From positions 62,001 to 126,000 of the forward strand of contig CAYWTB010000001.1 of the NCBI GenBank assembly GCA_964461135.1: DNA of 64,000 nucleotides, in the 5' to 3' direction. This DNA is from RQOF01 sp964461135. GTDB taxonomy: Bacteria; Calditrichota; Calditrichia; RBG-13-44-9. The notes beneath the pieces are model-generated. The model worked only from the letters and a program-made list of their open reading frames with translations. It ran no database searches and had not been told where the DNA came from. Numbering within the stretch: the stretch's first letter is position 1; each line of letters starts with the position of its first letter. Below, one piece after another: positions 1 to 8,114 of this stretch. The translations under genes and the position numbers were made by a program.

Positions 1-2
1 TA

Positions 3-779
3 TTCTGGTTTCCGCGCGGGGAGCGGACATTTCAGATTAACTGGCCTATTGAAGTTGCTTTGTCCCAGCAGTTGGTTCTGGAAAAACTGTTCCAGCTGGA
101 TCTCCAGAATAATGCTTTCATTCGGAAGAGTCAGGAAACCACAATCTCCTCTGATGATGGTTTTTTCAAAGCATTTTTTCCGGAAAATGCCTTTTATGAT
201 GATATGGCTGTCAGTGTCAGAACCGAACAGCATATCCCCGAGGAAATAGCAGTACCACCTCCCTATCAGGAGGTGGGGAGTATTTATGAAATGCAGCCTT
301 TTGACCAGCCCGTGAATGAAGGTGTATGGATAACACTTATACCGTCCGTTGAAGCACCTTCGGCAGAGGGAACAGGCTTATATTACTGGGATAATAAAAA
401 AGGATGGCTGTTTATACCCACCCATAATCGTGACGGAGAAGGGGCATATTCTGCACGGGTAACCAGCCTTGAAAAATTCATCCTCATCCGGGATACCATA
501 CCTCCTGTTATGCTACCTTTACAGCAGATTACGGGGAATGTCATTAACAGTCAAAATGGATTTCTTTCTTTTCAGATAAAGGATGAAATGTCCGGAATAC
601 AAAAAGAATCACAAATTAATGCATACATAAACGGAGAATGGCAGCTGTTCGAGTTTGATCCGGAGGAGGATCAGCTTACCATCAGATTACCTGAAAAATC
701 CGTCACACCGGCTGCACTGTTAATCACAGCGGAAGATAATGTGGGAAATTCTGTTACAAAAGAATACATGATAAAGTAA
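3..779 (+). CDS. C-terminal part of a secreted/surface protein, cut by the window edge
   Basis: The frame is open from the first bases, so the true start lies outside the window; 258 residues are visible. The sequence is beta-rich, with a GLYYWD segment near the middle followed by an LIRDTIPP junction and a last domain of about 80 residues ending in TAEDNVGNSVTKEYMIK. An aromatic 'YYW' strand, then DTIPP and an Ig-like closing domain, is what I recall from the tails of large cell-envelope proteins in FCB bacteria, including M23-type peptidoglycan peptidases, but no catalytic domain is in view and I do not assign one. It is probably periplasmic or exposed. The next gene follows after 168 bases on the same strand. 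Confidence 0.6.
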   Translation, partial: FWFPRGERTFQINWPIEVALSQQLVLEKLFQLDLQNNAFIRKSQETTISSDDGFFKAFFPENAFYDDMAVSVRTEQHIPEEIAVPPPYQEVGSIYEMQPFDQPVNEGVWITLIPSVEAPSAEGTGLYYWDNKKGWLFIPTHNRDGEGAYSARVTSLEKFILIRDTIPPVMLPLQQITGNVINSQNGFLSFQIKDEMSGIQKESQINAYINGEWQLFEFDPEEDQLTIRLPEKSVTPAALLITAEDNVGNSVTKEYMIK

Positions 780-947
780 CTCTCTCTTATTATCCCCCAT
801 AATCGAATTAAAAAAACCTATTGTTATTCAATGTTTTATTCAAATCGAGAGGGAATCAAAAAGTCACTAATGAATCACCATGTTAAACCGATAATTTTTA
901 TAATCTGAACGGTCCATAGTTAATAATTGAAAGTTACGAGTGTCTAA

Positions 948-3029
948 ATGCGTTTCATTAATATACTTCTGCTGGTTTCTTTGTTTTTCATATTTTCCCT
1001 GAATTGTACTATTGACAAACCGGTCCTTCCACGCTGGACAACCCATATTCTGGTACCATTGATTAAAGAAAAAATTGAATTTGCGGACAGGTTCGCCAAT
1101 GACAGTACTATTGTTGTGAAAGGAGACAGCCTGTTTCTGGAGCTGTCCGGTGATTTTGATCCGGATACCCTTACATCCGCAGATCTGAATCTGCCGGGAG
1201 TAGATTCCACCACCAGTTTTTCACTGAAAAAAATTCAACTCGATTCACTGAATACTATCTCAACCGGGGAGATCAATGTTACCGAACTGTTGCCTTTCCT
1301 GAGCATGCGGATAGGGCAGACCGTAACCGTTCCCGATACCACCATCGGATCCGACATCATCCTTAATGACTCCAGCGCCTTTAAATCCATGAAGGTGAAG
1401 AACGGAACCGTTACACTGACCATTTATAATAATCTTCCGATTACCATCGCTCCAACATCACCCTCCGGAAGCAGTATTGATATTGCAGTCTACAATGCGG
1501 CAACCGGGACGCATGTGACTGACATTTCCATAACCGATACCATACCACCGGGCGGCTCTGGCAGCGGGACGGGGCCCCTGGGATCCGGGGATGGCTGGAT
1601 TCGCATCCCTTTGAGGCTGGATTACCAGATTCATTTATTGTCCGGTACAATATTTATTTCCCAGAGCGCCCTCGATTCCTGGAATTTTCAGGTGGATCTG
1701 TCCTTTAGAAACCTGGAAGTAGAAGAAATTACCGGGCGGGTTACCTCCCAGTCCTTTGACAATACCCTCCGTATCGGGGTGGAACAGGAAGACCAGGTGA
1801 TTGAAGCGGTTATTGACAGCGGTTCAATTGAGCTGAAATTCTATAATCAGTTACCGATTGTTGCCCGGGTTACCTGCACAGTTCCTGACATCCGCAATGA
1901 AAATACCGGACTACCCCTGCAAAAAACACTAGAAATACAACCCAATGACAGCAGTATTCAAAATATTCAGAATTTGCATGGTTACCGAATTTACAACTCC
2001 CGGAATCACGGGCAGCCTATAGACACATTAACTATTATTACGCAAGCTTCATCTGATACCGGATATGTTACATTAAAAGAAACCGATGAAATTGCCGTAA
2101 GAGTACAGGTGTCCAAAATCCTTTTCAGCTACCTGAAAGGGATTTTATCGCCGGACTCCCTGGCACTGGATCCTCTGGTAGTGAATGACATTGTGGATTA
2201 CGATGGATTTAATCAGGGGTTTGAACTGAAAGGCGTTCAGCTAATTCTGGGGTTGCAGAACGGTTTAAATATAGAAAACCTCGTTTTAACCGGCAGAATT
2301 GCAGGCTACCGGAAAGATGCTGCCGGCCAGTATGTTGACTCTGCATTTGTGACCATCGATCCCGAGAGAATTATTTTTGGAAATAATTCCATTTTACTGA
2401 GCGGACCGGCGGTAGATGCACTGGTAAATCTCCTTCCCAATGATCTGAAGGCGGAAGCAAATCTTGCATACAGTGGGCAGGCAGAGGTGGCCGGCGGCGA
2501 CCGCATTGCCGGAAATTATCTGTTTACTTCACCCTTCCAGGTCCGCATATCCCAGCCGACAAGCATTGAACTTGACCCCGATACTTTAAGTGAAGTGGAT
2601 CCGAATTTCCGGGAAGCTGCCCGCGAAAATATTCAGCAGGCACTGCTGAGCGCAACAGTATTAAATGCTGCTCCTCTGAATGGACAATTTCAGCTGTTTG
2701 TCAGCCGGAACTTCACCCGAAAAGACCTTTATGATACCACCGGAAATTTTAACCCAAATCTGGAATTCATAAAAGAAATTGACATACCCCCGGCCCAGGT
2801 GGATCCGGCGACTGGTTTTGTCATACAACCTGCCGAACAGGAATTCAGCTTTCCATTGAGTCAGGAAGAAATTGCTCTGTTCGGCCATCCACCTCTCCGC
2901 CTGGGATTACTTTTAAAACTGGATAATACCAACGGTTTTGTGGTTTTACGGGGAAGTGATTATGTGGAATTTTCCGGTAATATTATAACTGAACTGTTAA
3001 TTAAAGACAATTCCTATGAGTACAAATGA
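948..3029 (+). CDS. Large hypothetical envelope protein, probable lipoprotein
   Basis: This 693-residue protein has an N-terminal signal (residues 1-20, hydrophobic ILLLVSLFFIFSL) followed by Cys20. The residue before the cysteine is Asn, so the lipobox is imperfect but lipidation is plausible. The rest is beta-rich, with many Asp/Ser/Thr and repeated 'DTL', 'GSI' and 'LPI' strands, as in extracellular or outer-membrane-anchored proteins. I recognise no enzymatic motif. Its stop overlaps the start of the next gene (ATGA, 3026-3029), so it is translationally coupled to a DUF5723-like beta-barrel. The two probably work together at the outer membrane. The Shine-Dalgarno is weak. Function unknown. 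Confidence 0.75.
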   Translation: MRFINILLLVSLFFIFSLNCTIDKPVLPRWTTHILVPLIKEKIEFADRFANDSTIVVKGDSLFLELSGDFDPDTLTSADLNLPGVDSTTSFSLKKIQLDSLNTISTGEINVTELLPFLSMRIGQTVTVPDTTIGSDIILNDSSAFKSMKVKNGTVTLTIYNNLPITIAPTSPSGSSIDIAVYNAATGTHVTDISITDTIPPGGSGSGTGPLGSGDGWIRIPLRLDYQIHLLSGTIFISQSALDSWNFQVDLSFRNLEVEEITGRVTSQSFDNTLRIGVEQEDQVIEAVIDSGSIELKFYNQLPIVARVTCTVPDIRNENTGLPLQKTLEIQPNDSSIQNIQNLHGYRIYNSRNHGQPIDTLTIITQASSDTGYVTLKETDEIAVRVQVSKILFSYLKGILSPDSLALDPLVVNDIVDYDGFNQGFELKGVQLILGLQNGLNIENLVLTGRIAGYRKDAAGQYVDSAFVTIDPERIIFGNNSILLSGPAVDALVNLLPNDLKAEANLAYSGQAEVAGGDRIAGNYLFTSPFQVRISQPTSIELDPDTLSEVDPNFREAARENIQQALLSATVLNAAPLNGQFQLFVSRNFTRKDLYDTTGNFNPNLEFIKEIDIPPAQVDPATGFVIQPAEQEFSFPLSQEEIALFGHPPLRLGLLLKLDNTNGFVVLRGSDYVEFSGNIITELLIKDNSYEYK

Positions 3030-4291
3030 AAAAATATAATCTTATATCACTGCTATTATTGATTTTGATACCTGGATATCTTGTATTTGGTCAGGATATT
3101 TATAACGCCCGCAGTCTGGGCATGGCGGGAAGTAATGTAGCCATTACAGAAGCCAATGAGTATATAGGGAATAATCCGGCCGTTCTTGCTCTCAAAAACA
3201 GCTTTAATTTCGAGCTTCAACTGGCTTCGGCACATATTATGCTCCATAATAACAGTTACTCATTAACCGAATATGACAAATATTTTACCACCGGAGACTC
3301 TCTTACCCAGACGGATATAAATAATATTTTCTCCAAAATTCCCGATAAAGGATGGCGGGGGGATTTTATGCTGGGAGCCCGGGCATTATCCATTTATTCC
3401 CGACCCTTCAGCCTGACGGTGGGAGGTGGAGGCAACGGCTATCTGAATTTCCCCAAGGACCCTCTCAAATTCCCTTTTTATGGTAACGCCACAGGCGAGG
3501 TATATAAAATTGATGACCTGGAAAGCGAAGCCTGGGCTGGAGGTTCGGTCGATTTTGGCTTCGCTCTTCCGATAACTCAGTGGACACCCGCTGAATTCGA
3601 TTTCTTTTCCGTGGGCATCACTGCAAAATATATTGTGGGTGTGGAATATTTTAATATAGAACATTCGGAAGGCACGGTTATAACCACAAGTGACTATCTA
3701 CTGGCCGATGCCCGGGTGGAGAGCCGCAGAAGTGAGGGAGGGAGAGGTTTCGGAATCGATGTAGGTATCCTGGGAATCTATGAAAAAAAATGGAACATAT
3801 CATTTCACCTGACAAATGTGCTGGGAAATATCAGCTGGAACCGTAACAACGAAATGAATATTTTTTATTATAAATCTGATTCTCTATTTAAACTGAATGA
3901 TATCGGAGATCTTTCTCAGGCGGATATGGACACAACTTTTTCCATCACTAAATTCCATACAGCATTACCCCGCAAGGCAACTTTTGCCGTGGGTTACCTG
4001 TATGCACCCAACCTGGTTTTCACTGCCGCATACAAACAGGGATTGAATGAGGCATATGGCAACAGTATTGTTCCCCTGCTGTCGGCAGGAACAGAATATT
4101 CACCCCTGCCTTATCTTCCCCTGAGAGCGGGCATAGCGGTGGGTGGCAAATATGGATTTGCCCTGGGTCTGGGACTGGGGTTGGATCTCAAGTACTGGCA
4201 ATTGAATCTGGGTTATCTCAATCACAACTTCCGCTGGTTCCGGGGCGCAAGGAGTATTGATTTAGCCCTCACAACCCAACTCCGATTTTAA
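3026..4291 (+). CDS. DUF5723-like outer-membrane beta-barrel protein
   Basis: This 421-residue protein has a clear Sec signal peptide (residues 1-22, ending VFGQ). The mature N-terminus, ARSLGMAGSNVAI..., ends in NNPAVLA, which matches the start seen in DUF5723/PorV/FadL-type barrels. Alternating amphipathic strands rich in Gly and aromatic residues run to the end, and the last residues (LALTTQLRF) give a C-terminal aromatic, typical of BAM-inserted barrels. It overlaps the preceding lipoprotein gene by 4 bases. It is likely an outer-membrane channel or an anchor for the coupled lipoprotein. The family name rests on sequence feel; the barrel assignment is firmer. Confidence 0.75.
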   Translation: MKKYNLISLLLLILIPGYLVFGQDIYNARSLGMAGSNVAITEANEYIGNNPAVLALKNSFNFELQLASAHIMLHNNSYSLTEYDKYFTTGDSLTQTDINNIFSKIPDKGWRGDFMLGARALSIYSRPFSLTVGGGGNGYLNFPKDPLKFPFYGNATGEVYKIDDLESEAWAGGSVDFGFALPITQWTPAEFDFFSVGITAKYIVGVEYFNIEHSEGTVITTSDYLLADARVESRRSEGGRGFGIDVGILGIYEKKWNISFHLTNVLGNISWNRNNEMNIFYYKSDSLFKLNDIGDLSQADMDTTFSITKFHTALPRKATFAVGYLYAPNLVFTAAYKQGLNEAYGNSIVPLLSAGTEYSPLPYLPLRAGIAVGGKYGFALGLGLGLDLKYWQLNLGYLNHNFRWFRGARSIDLALTTQLRF

Positions 4292-4386
4292 TATCATTTC
4301 CCGTGAATTCACATCAATAAAGACCAGCTGACAGTTCTCCCCGCCGGCCTTATCTTTAATGCTCAGGAAGGTAAGATTGTCTGATT

Positions 4387-5592
4387 TTACCCAACTTCTC
4401 TTCTGCCGGGATAAACCTTTAACGCTTCCCGCAGAATTTGCATGGAACGTCTCATGGATTCCACATTCAGAACGAAGGCTATTCTCACTTCATCCATACC
4501 TTTTCCGGGTGTTGCATAAAATCCATTTGCCGGAGCCAGCATGATAGTTTCCCTGTCAAGATTAAAATCTTTAAGAAGCCAGACCGAAAATTTATCCGCA
4601 TCATCCACCGGCAGTTTTACAATAGTATAAAACGCCCCCTGCGGTTTCAGTGCAATCACACCGGGAATATCAGAAAGTTCCTCAAAAACCGCATCCCGCC
4701 GGGCTCGGTACTCCTGCACTACCTCATCAAAATACGAAGCCGGAGTATTTACTGCAGCCTTGGCTGCAATCTGTTCCATGGTAGGTGGACAAAGGCGAGC
4801 CTGCCCCAGCCTGAGACCGGCATCCAGTATCTTTTTGTTATGCGTTACCAGACAACCGATCCGCGCCCCGCATACGCTGTATCTTTTGGAGATACTATCC
4901 AGTAATATCGCACGATCTTCAATTTCCGCCAGGTGCATCACAGAGGTATAAATGGCATCATCATAAATGAACTCCCGATACACTTCGTCGGAAAATAAAA
5001 AAAGATCATAATCCCTCACCAGATTCTTCAGGTCCAGCATTTCCTGCTTGGTATACACATAGCCAGTTGGATTATTGGGTGTGCATATCATAATGGCTTT
5101 GGTACGGGGACTCATTTTGTGTTCTATCTCTGAAGTAGGAGGCAATTTAAAACCATTCTCGATGCGACTGGTAACCGGTATTATCTTAACTCCGGCTTCC
5201 CGTGCAAAACCATTGTAGTTGGTATAAAATGGCTCAGGTATGATGATTTCATCTCCCGGGTCCATGGTAGTCATCATGGCAAAGATAATCGCTTCACTGC
5301 CCCCATTCGTTACCAGAATTTCATCGCTGGCCACATGAATATCAAAGCGGGTATAATATTTTACCAGTTCCTCCCGGTAATCCCACAAGCCGGCAGAATG
5401 ACCATAGGGCAGAATGTCAAGTGTATGATTCCGGAAAGCATCGAGAAAAGCCCGGGGCGAATGGATGTCCGGTTGACCGATATTAATATTATAGACATGA
5501 ATCCCCATCCGGTTTGCTTCCTCCGCAAACGGTACCAGTTTGCGAATGGGAGAGGAGGGCATCAGGTGCGCACGTTCTGATAAATCAGGCAT
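4387..5592 (-). CDS. PLP-dependent class I/II aminotransferase
   Basis: This 401-residue cytoplasmic enzyme has all fold-type I hallmarks: NPTG at 174-177, the pyridine-binding Asp202 in FSDEVY, the Schiff-base lysine Lys236 in DSISKRYS, and an Arg (GARIG) that binds phosphate. The N-terminal INIGQPDIHSP corresponds to the substrate-binding glycine loop. AspC-like and aromatic aminotransferases share this pattern, so the substrate cannot be read from sequence. The start has a strong AAGGAG. It lies 19 bases downstream of a branched-chain aminotransferase on the same strand, suggesting a joint role in amino-acid transamination. Confidence 0.88.
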   Translation of the reverse strand: MPDLSERAHLMPSSPIRKLVPFAEEANRMGIHVYNINIGQPDIHSPRAFLDAFRNHTLDILPYGHSAGLWDYREELVKYYTRFDIHVASDEILVTNGGSEAIIFAMMTTMDPGDEIIIPEPFYTNYNGFAREAGVKIIPVTSRIENGFKLPPTSEIEHKMSPRTKAIMICTPNNPTGYVYTKQEMLDLKNLVRDYDLFLFSDEVYREFIYDDAIYTSVMHLAEIEDRAILLDSISKRYSVCGARIGCLVTHNKKILDAGLRLGQARLCPPTMEQIAAKAAVNTPASYFDEVVQEYRARRDAVFEELSDIPGVIALKPQGAFYTIVKLPVDDADKFSVWLLKDFNLDRETIMLAPANGFYATPGKGMDEVRIAFVLNVESMRRSMQILREALKVYPGRREVG

Positions 5593-5611
5593 TCCATTCT
5601 CCTTATTTGCT

Positions 5612-6649
5612 TTAATACTTCGACATGCCGTTTAGTTCTACCGGTTCCAGATATCTCTTTACTTCCTCAGGGCTGGCATACACATAGCTTAACCACTGAT
5701 TATATTGAGGGTCTTTTCCCCGGACAACATCCGAATATTTGGCCGAAAGCTGCCGAGTGATTTTGCCGGGCCGGCCATTACCCATTTTATATTCCTTCCA
5801 CTGGGAAGGATTCTTGTTCTGATCCCGGCCATCAGTTACGCAACAGATAGGGGTAACTTCCGCCGCCGTACCGGTAAAAAACAGTTCATCGGCATTCAGA
5901 AATTCATCCAGAGTAACAGGCCCTATGGTAACATCATAACCCAGGTCTCGGGCCAGTTCCATTATGGTCCGACTGGTAATCCCCGGTAAAACAGATTCTG
6001 TTTCATCATTCGTTTTCAGTTTATTATTTTTCACGGCGATGATATTTTCTCCCGGTCCCTCAGCCACACGTCCTTCCAGATTCAGAAAAATCGCCTCATC
6101 ATATCCCAAGGAGCGGGCATAACTTCCGGCGATATTGGACTGGGCATACATTCCACCGATCTTGGCTCTCATGTCGATCTGGGTGGGATGGATTCTCTTA
6201 CTGGTAACAATAAGGGTGCGTACACCTTTTTCCTGGCTTTCTTCACCCAGATACGCACCCCAGGCCCAGCAACCAACGGTCAACTCAACTGGTGATGCCT
6301 TGGGGACCAGTCCCAGATTACCATATCCGAAAAACAGATTCGGCCTGATGTAAGCTGCTCTCAGACGGTTTTCCTTCATCACCAGTTTTATGCTATCAAT
6401 TATTTCTCCTTTGGTATATGGGGCTTTCATATTGAGAACCATTGCCGAAATAAAAAATCGATCGATATGATCTTTTAACCTGAAAACAGCCGGACCGGCT
6501 TCGGTGTCATAAGCACGGATTCCTTCAAAAACAGAGCTACCATAGTGCAGTGCATGGCTCATTACATGTATATTAGCAGTATCCCAATCATACATTGTTC
6601 CCATGTGCCAGAATTTCTTTGCACCCGGAAAAAACTTGGTATCAAACAT
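5612..6649 (-). CDS. ilvE: Branched-chain-amino-acid aminotransferase, class IV
   Basis: This 345-residue fold-type IV PLP enzyme interconverts Leu/Ile/Val and their 2-keto acids. Visible family features are HVMSHALHYGSSVFEGIRAY near the N-terminus, the PLP lysine in RAKIGGMYAQS, GRVAEGPGENI, and the phosphate-binding SVLPGITSRTI. I place the start at 6649 because CGGAGGTGGTA directly precedes that ATG. A longer in-frame reading to 6781 would translate through a leader and a terminator hairpin. A Leu-rich leader peptide (6721-6759) and an intrinsic terminator (6685-6710) lie between promoter and gene, implying control by leucine attenuation. This is one of three class IV aminotransferases in the window. 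Confidence 0.92.
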   Translation of the reverse strand: MFDTKFFPGAKKFWHMGTMYDWDTANIHVMSHALHYGSSVFEGIRAYDTEAGPAVFRLKDHIDRFFISAMVLNMKAPYTKGEIIDSIKLVMKENRLRAAYIRPNLFFGYGNLGLVPKASPVELTVGCWAWGAYLGEESQEKGVRTLIVTSKRIHPTQIDMRAKIGGMYAQSNIAGSYARSLGYDEAIFLNLEGRVAEGPGENIIAVKNNKLKTNDETESVLPGITSRTIMELARDLGYDVTIGPVTLDEFLNADELFFTGTAAEVTPICCVTDGRDQNKNPSQWKEYKMGNGRPGKITRQLSAKYSDVVRGKDPQYNQWLSYVYASPEEVKRYLEPVELNGMSKY

Positions 6650-6684
6650 TACCACCTCCGCCAGTTTTCTTAAATTCAAAAGAT

Positions 6685-6710
6685 AAAAAAACCCGGCGTG
6701 CCAACCGGGT
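6685..6710 (-). terminator. Attenuator terminator in the ilvE leader
   Basis: Read on the minus strand, a 6-bp stem ACCCGG/CCGGGT with an 8-base loop is followed at once by seven T residues. It lies inside the untranslated leader, 35 bases before the ilvE start codon, so it would end transcription before the gene unless it is opened. It sits 10 bases after the stop codon of a leucine-rich leader peptide. I do not see a strong competing antiterminator; the best partner is a short CCAA/TTGG pairing (around 6730-6733 with 6701-6704). Confidence 0.8.
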
Positions 6711-6720
6711 CCAGAAAAAA

Positions 6721-6759
6721 TTATAGTCTTGGTAAAGTCAATAAATACAAGAATAACAT
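6721..6759 (-). CDS. Leucine-rich leader peptide of the ilvE attenuator
   Basis: A 12-codon reading frame encodes MLFLYLLTLPRL and ends with TAA. Six of 12 residues are leucine, read by TTA, TTG and CTA codons. A purine-rich GGGAAG lies 4-9 bases upstream of the ATG. The frame begins about 30 bases after a good promoter and stops 10 bases before the terminator stem. In enteric leu and ilv operons such peptides measure charged tRNA-Leu: the ribosome stalls at Leu codons when leucine is scarce, which prevents terminator formation. Function here is inferred from this layout. Confidence 0.72.
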   Translation of the reverse strand: MLFLYLLTLPRL

Positions 6760-6787
6760 TCTGCTTCCCTATTAAAATCACATAAAA

Positions 6788-6816
6788 ATTTTACTTAGGG
6801 TGCCATATGAAGTCAA
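6788..6816 (-). promoter_or_regulatory. Sigma-70-type promoter of ilvE
   Basis: On the minus strand TTGACT (6811-6816) and TAAAAT (6788-6793) are separated by exactly 17 bases. Transcription would start near 6781 and run through the leader peptide and attenuator into ilvE. Confidence 0.7.
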
Positions 6817-6851
6817 GACAAATAAAAATTTGTAGAGATGCTGAGCGTATG

Positions 6852-6868
6852 ATTGGCACTCTGCCAAT
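6852..6868. promoter_or_regulatory. Perfect inverted repeat upstream of the ilvE promoter (candidate operator)
   Basis: ATTGGCA-CTC-TGCCAAT is a perfect 7+7 bp dyad with a 3-base spacer, centred about 47 bases upstream of the -35 box. That position suits an activator or repressor site. It has no T-run and so is not a terminator. The regulator is unknown. Confidence 0.45.
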
Positions 6869-6910
6869 TTCTATTGAAGGTAAGGAAAATCTGGAAATTA
6901 AACCGATGCC

Positions 6911-7750
6911 TCAGATGGATTTTTTCTTTCCTGATTCCCGTAATTCTGCAAATTGATCAATAAAATCCAGTGCTCTTCCGATGCCTTTGCCCAGCCAGGC
7001 ACCTCCATCAATGGTCAGACATTCGCCGGTAATATAAGACGCGTAAGGAGATAAGAGGTAAATAACAGCATCCGTCACCTCACTGGTAGTGGCAAAGCGC
7101 CCCATGGGAATTTCTTCTATAATTTTTTGGGCAATTTCGGTGGTGGGCCATAACCTTTGCCGGGCACCGGGTGTATCAAAAGGCCCTGGTGCAACTGCAT
7201 TGATTCTGATACCATAGCGGGCCCATTCCACTGCCAGAGTTCTGGTCATAGCCAGGACACCCGCCTTGGCACTGGCACTGTGAATGGTACCCGGTCCACC
7301 CGTCCAGGCATAAGTGGCTAGAATATTCAAAATGTTTCCCCGTTTCTGCCTGATCATCTCCAGTCCGAAAATCTGGGAACAATAGAAAGATCCATTCAAC
7401 ACAATATCTATTACCGATTTCCAGCCACGCAGGGGTAGTTTTTCTGCAGGATAGATAAAATTTCCGGCGGCATTATTTATCAGAATATCGATTTGACCGT
7501 ACATCTCCAATATCTGTGCCTTCACACTTCTGATCTGATCGGGCTCCCGGATATCACAAGTCTTGCTGATGACATCAGGAGTAATCTGCCTGATTTCTTT
7601 CTCCCCCTCCTGCAGATGTTCTTGATTGCGGCTTATGATCGCAATTTTTGCTCCCAGGCCGGCCAACTTTTTTGCGATTTCCTTACCCAAACCGGTTCCA
7701 CCACCGGTGATGACCGCCACCTTCTGTGAAAAAATTTTATTCTGAAACAT
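6911..7750 (-). CDS. SDR oxidoreductase, 2,4-dienoyl-CoA reductase-like
   Basis: This 279-residue short-chain dehydrogenase has the Rossmann motif GGGTGLG near residue 17 and NNAAGNF near residue 92. It lacks the usual YxxxK placement. Instead it has a Tyr in LATYAWTG and a Ser-Lys pair in HSASAKAGV, followed by LAVEWARYGIRINAVAPGP. This layout matches the 2,4-dienoyl-CoA reductases (human DECR1: Tyr in TIYAETG, then SASAKAG), which remove double bases at even positions during unsaturated fatty-acid beta-oxidation using NADPH. The start has GAGGGG upstream and a likely promoter at 7772-7801. No other beta-oxidation gene is nearby, so the physiological substrate is inferred. Confidence 0.8.
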   Translation of the reverse strand: MFQNKIFSQKVAVITGGGTGLGKEIAKKLAGLGAKIAIISRNQEHLQEGEKEIRQITPDVISKTCDIREPDQIRSVKAQILEMYGQIDILINNAAGNFIYPAEKLPLRGWKSVIDIVLNGSFYCSQIFGLEMIRQKRGNILNILATYAWTGGPGTIHSASAKAGVLAMTRTLAVEWARYGIRINAVAPGPFDTPGARQRLWPTTEIAQKIIEEIPMGRFATTSEVTDAVIYLLSPYASYITGECLTIDGGAWLGKGIGRALDFIDQFAELRESGKKKSI

Positions 7751-7771
7751 AACCCCTCACCATAATTATTT

Positions 7772-7801
7772 TGTATATTGTTTAAAATGAATTATTGTCA
7801 A
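7772..7801 (-). promoter_or_regulatory. Promoter of the SDR gene
   Basis: On the minus strand TTGACA (7796-7801) and TATACA (7772-7777) are 18 bases apart. The start codon at 7750 lies about 20 bases downstream of the -10 box. Confidence 0.45.
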
Positions 7802-8003
7802 ACTGAAGAGTTTTAATTATTAAAATTTATTGTATGATAATATCAATTTAAAAAATCAAATTTCAAAATATTACCCTAATCTGGCACAATTTTATTTACA
7901 AAATATACTTCAATATTTATGAAAAAAATCATTTAAGCACAGAAGAATGCTCAAAACATAAATAAAGTAAGTGTTTTTGACATTTTTAATTTTCAAAAAT
8001 TCA

Positions 8004-8032
8004 TTGACATTTCAAGCTTATTTTATTAAACT
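8004..8032 (+). promoter_or_regulatory. Promoter of the pseudopilin operon
   Basis: TTGACA (8004-8009) and TAAACT (8027-8032) are separated by 17 bases. The predicted transcript starts near 8039, leaving a leader of about 75 bases before the ATG at 8115. Confidence 0.5.
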
Positions 8033-8114
8033 TTTCATTATCTTTACCTGATTTTACGCCATGTAAGTCTAAAAAAATTGGAAACTTACAAATATTAAAT
8101 CATGCGGAGGCAAA

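Larger units (their letters stand above)
7751..8114. other. AT-rich divergent intergenic region
   Basis: These 364 bases separate the SDR gene (minus) from the pseudopilin gene (plus). They are markedly AT-rich with many A and T runs and carry the two outward promoters listed separately. I see no reading frame, hairpin terminator or RNA gene in it. Confidence 0.6.

Noticed and set aside
6807..6956. A 49-codon plus-strand frame starting at the ilvE promoter region
   Set aside because: It overlaps the SDR gene on the other strand, has no ribosome site and lies over the promoter and dyad, so it is a chance frame.
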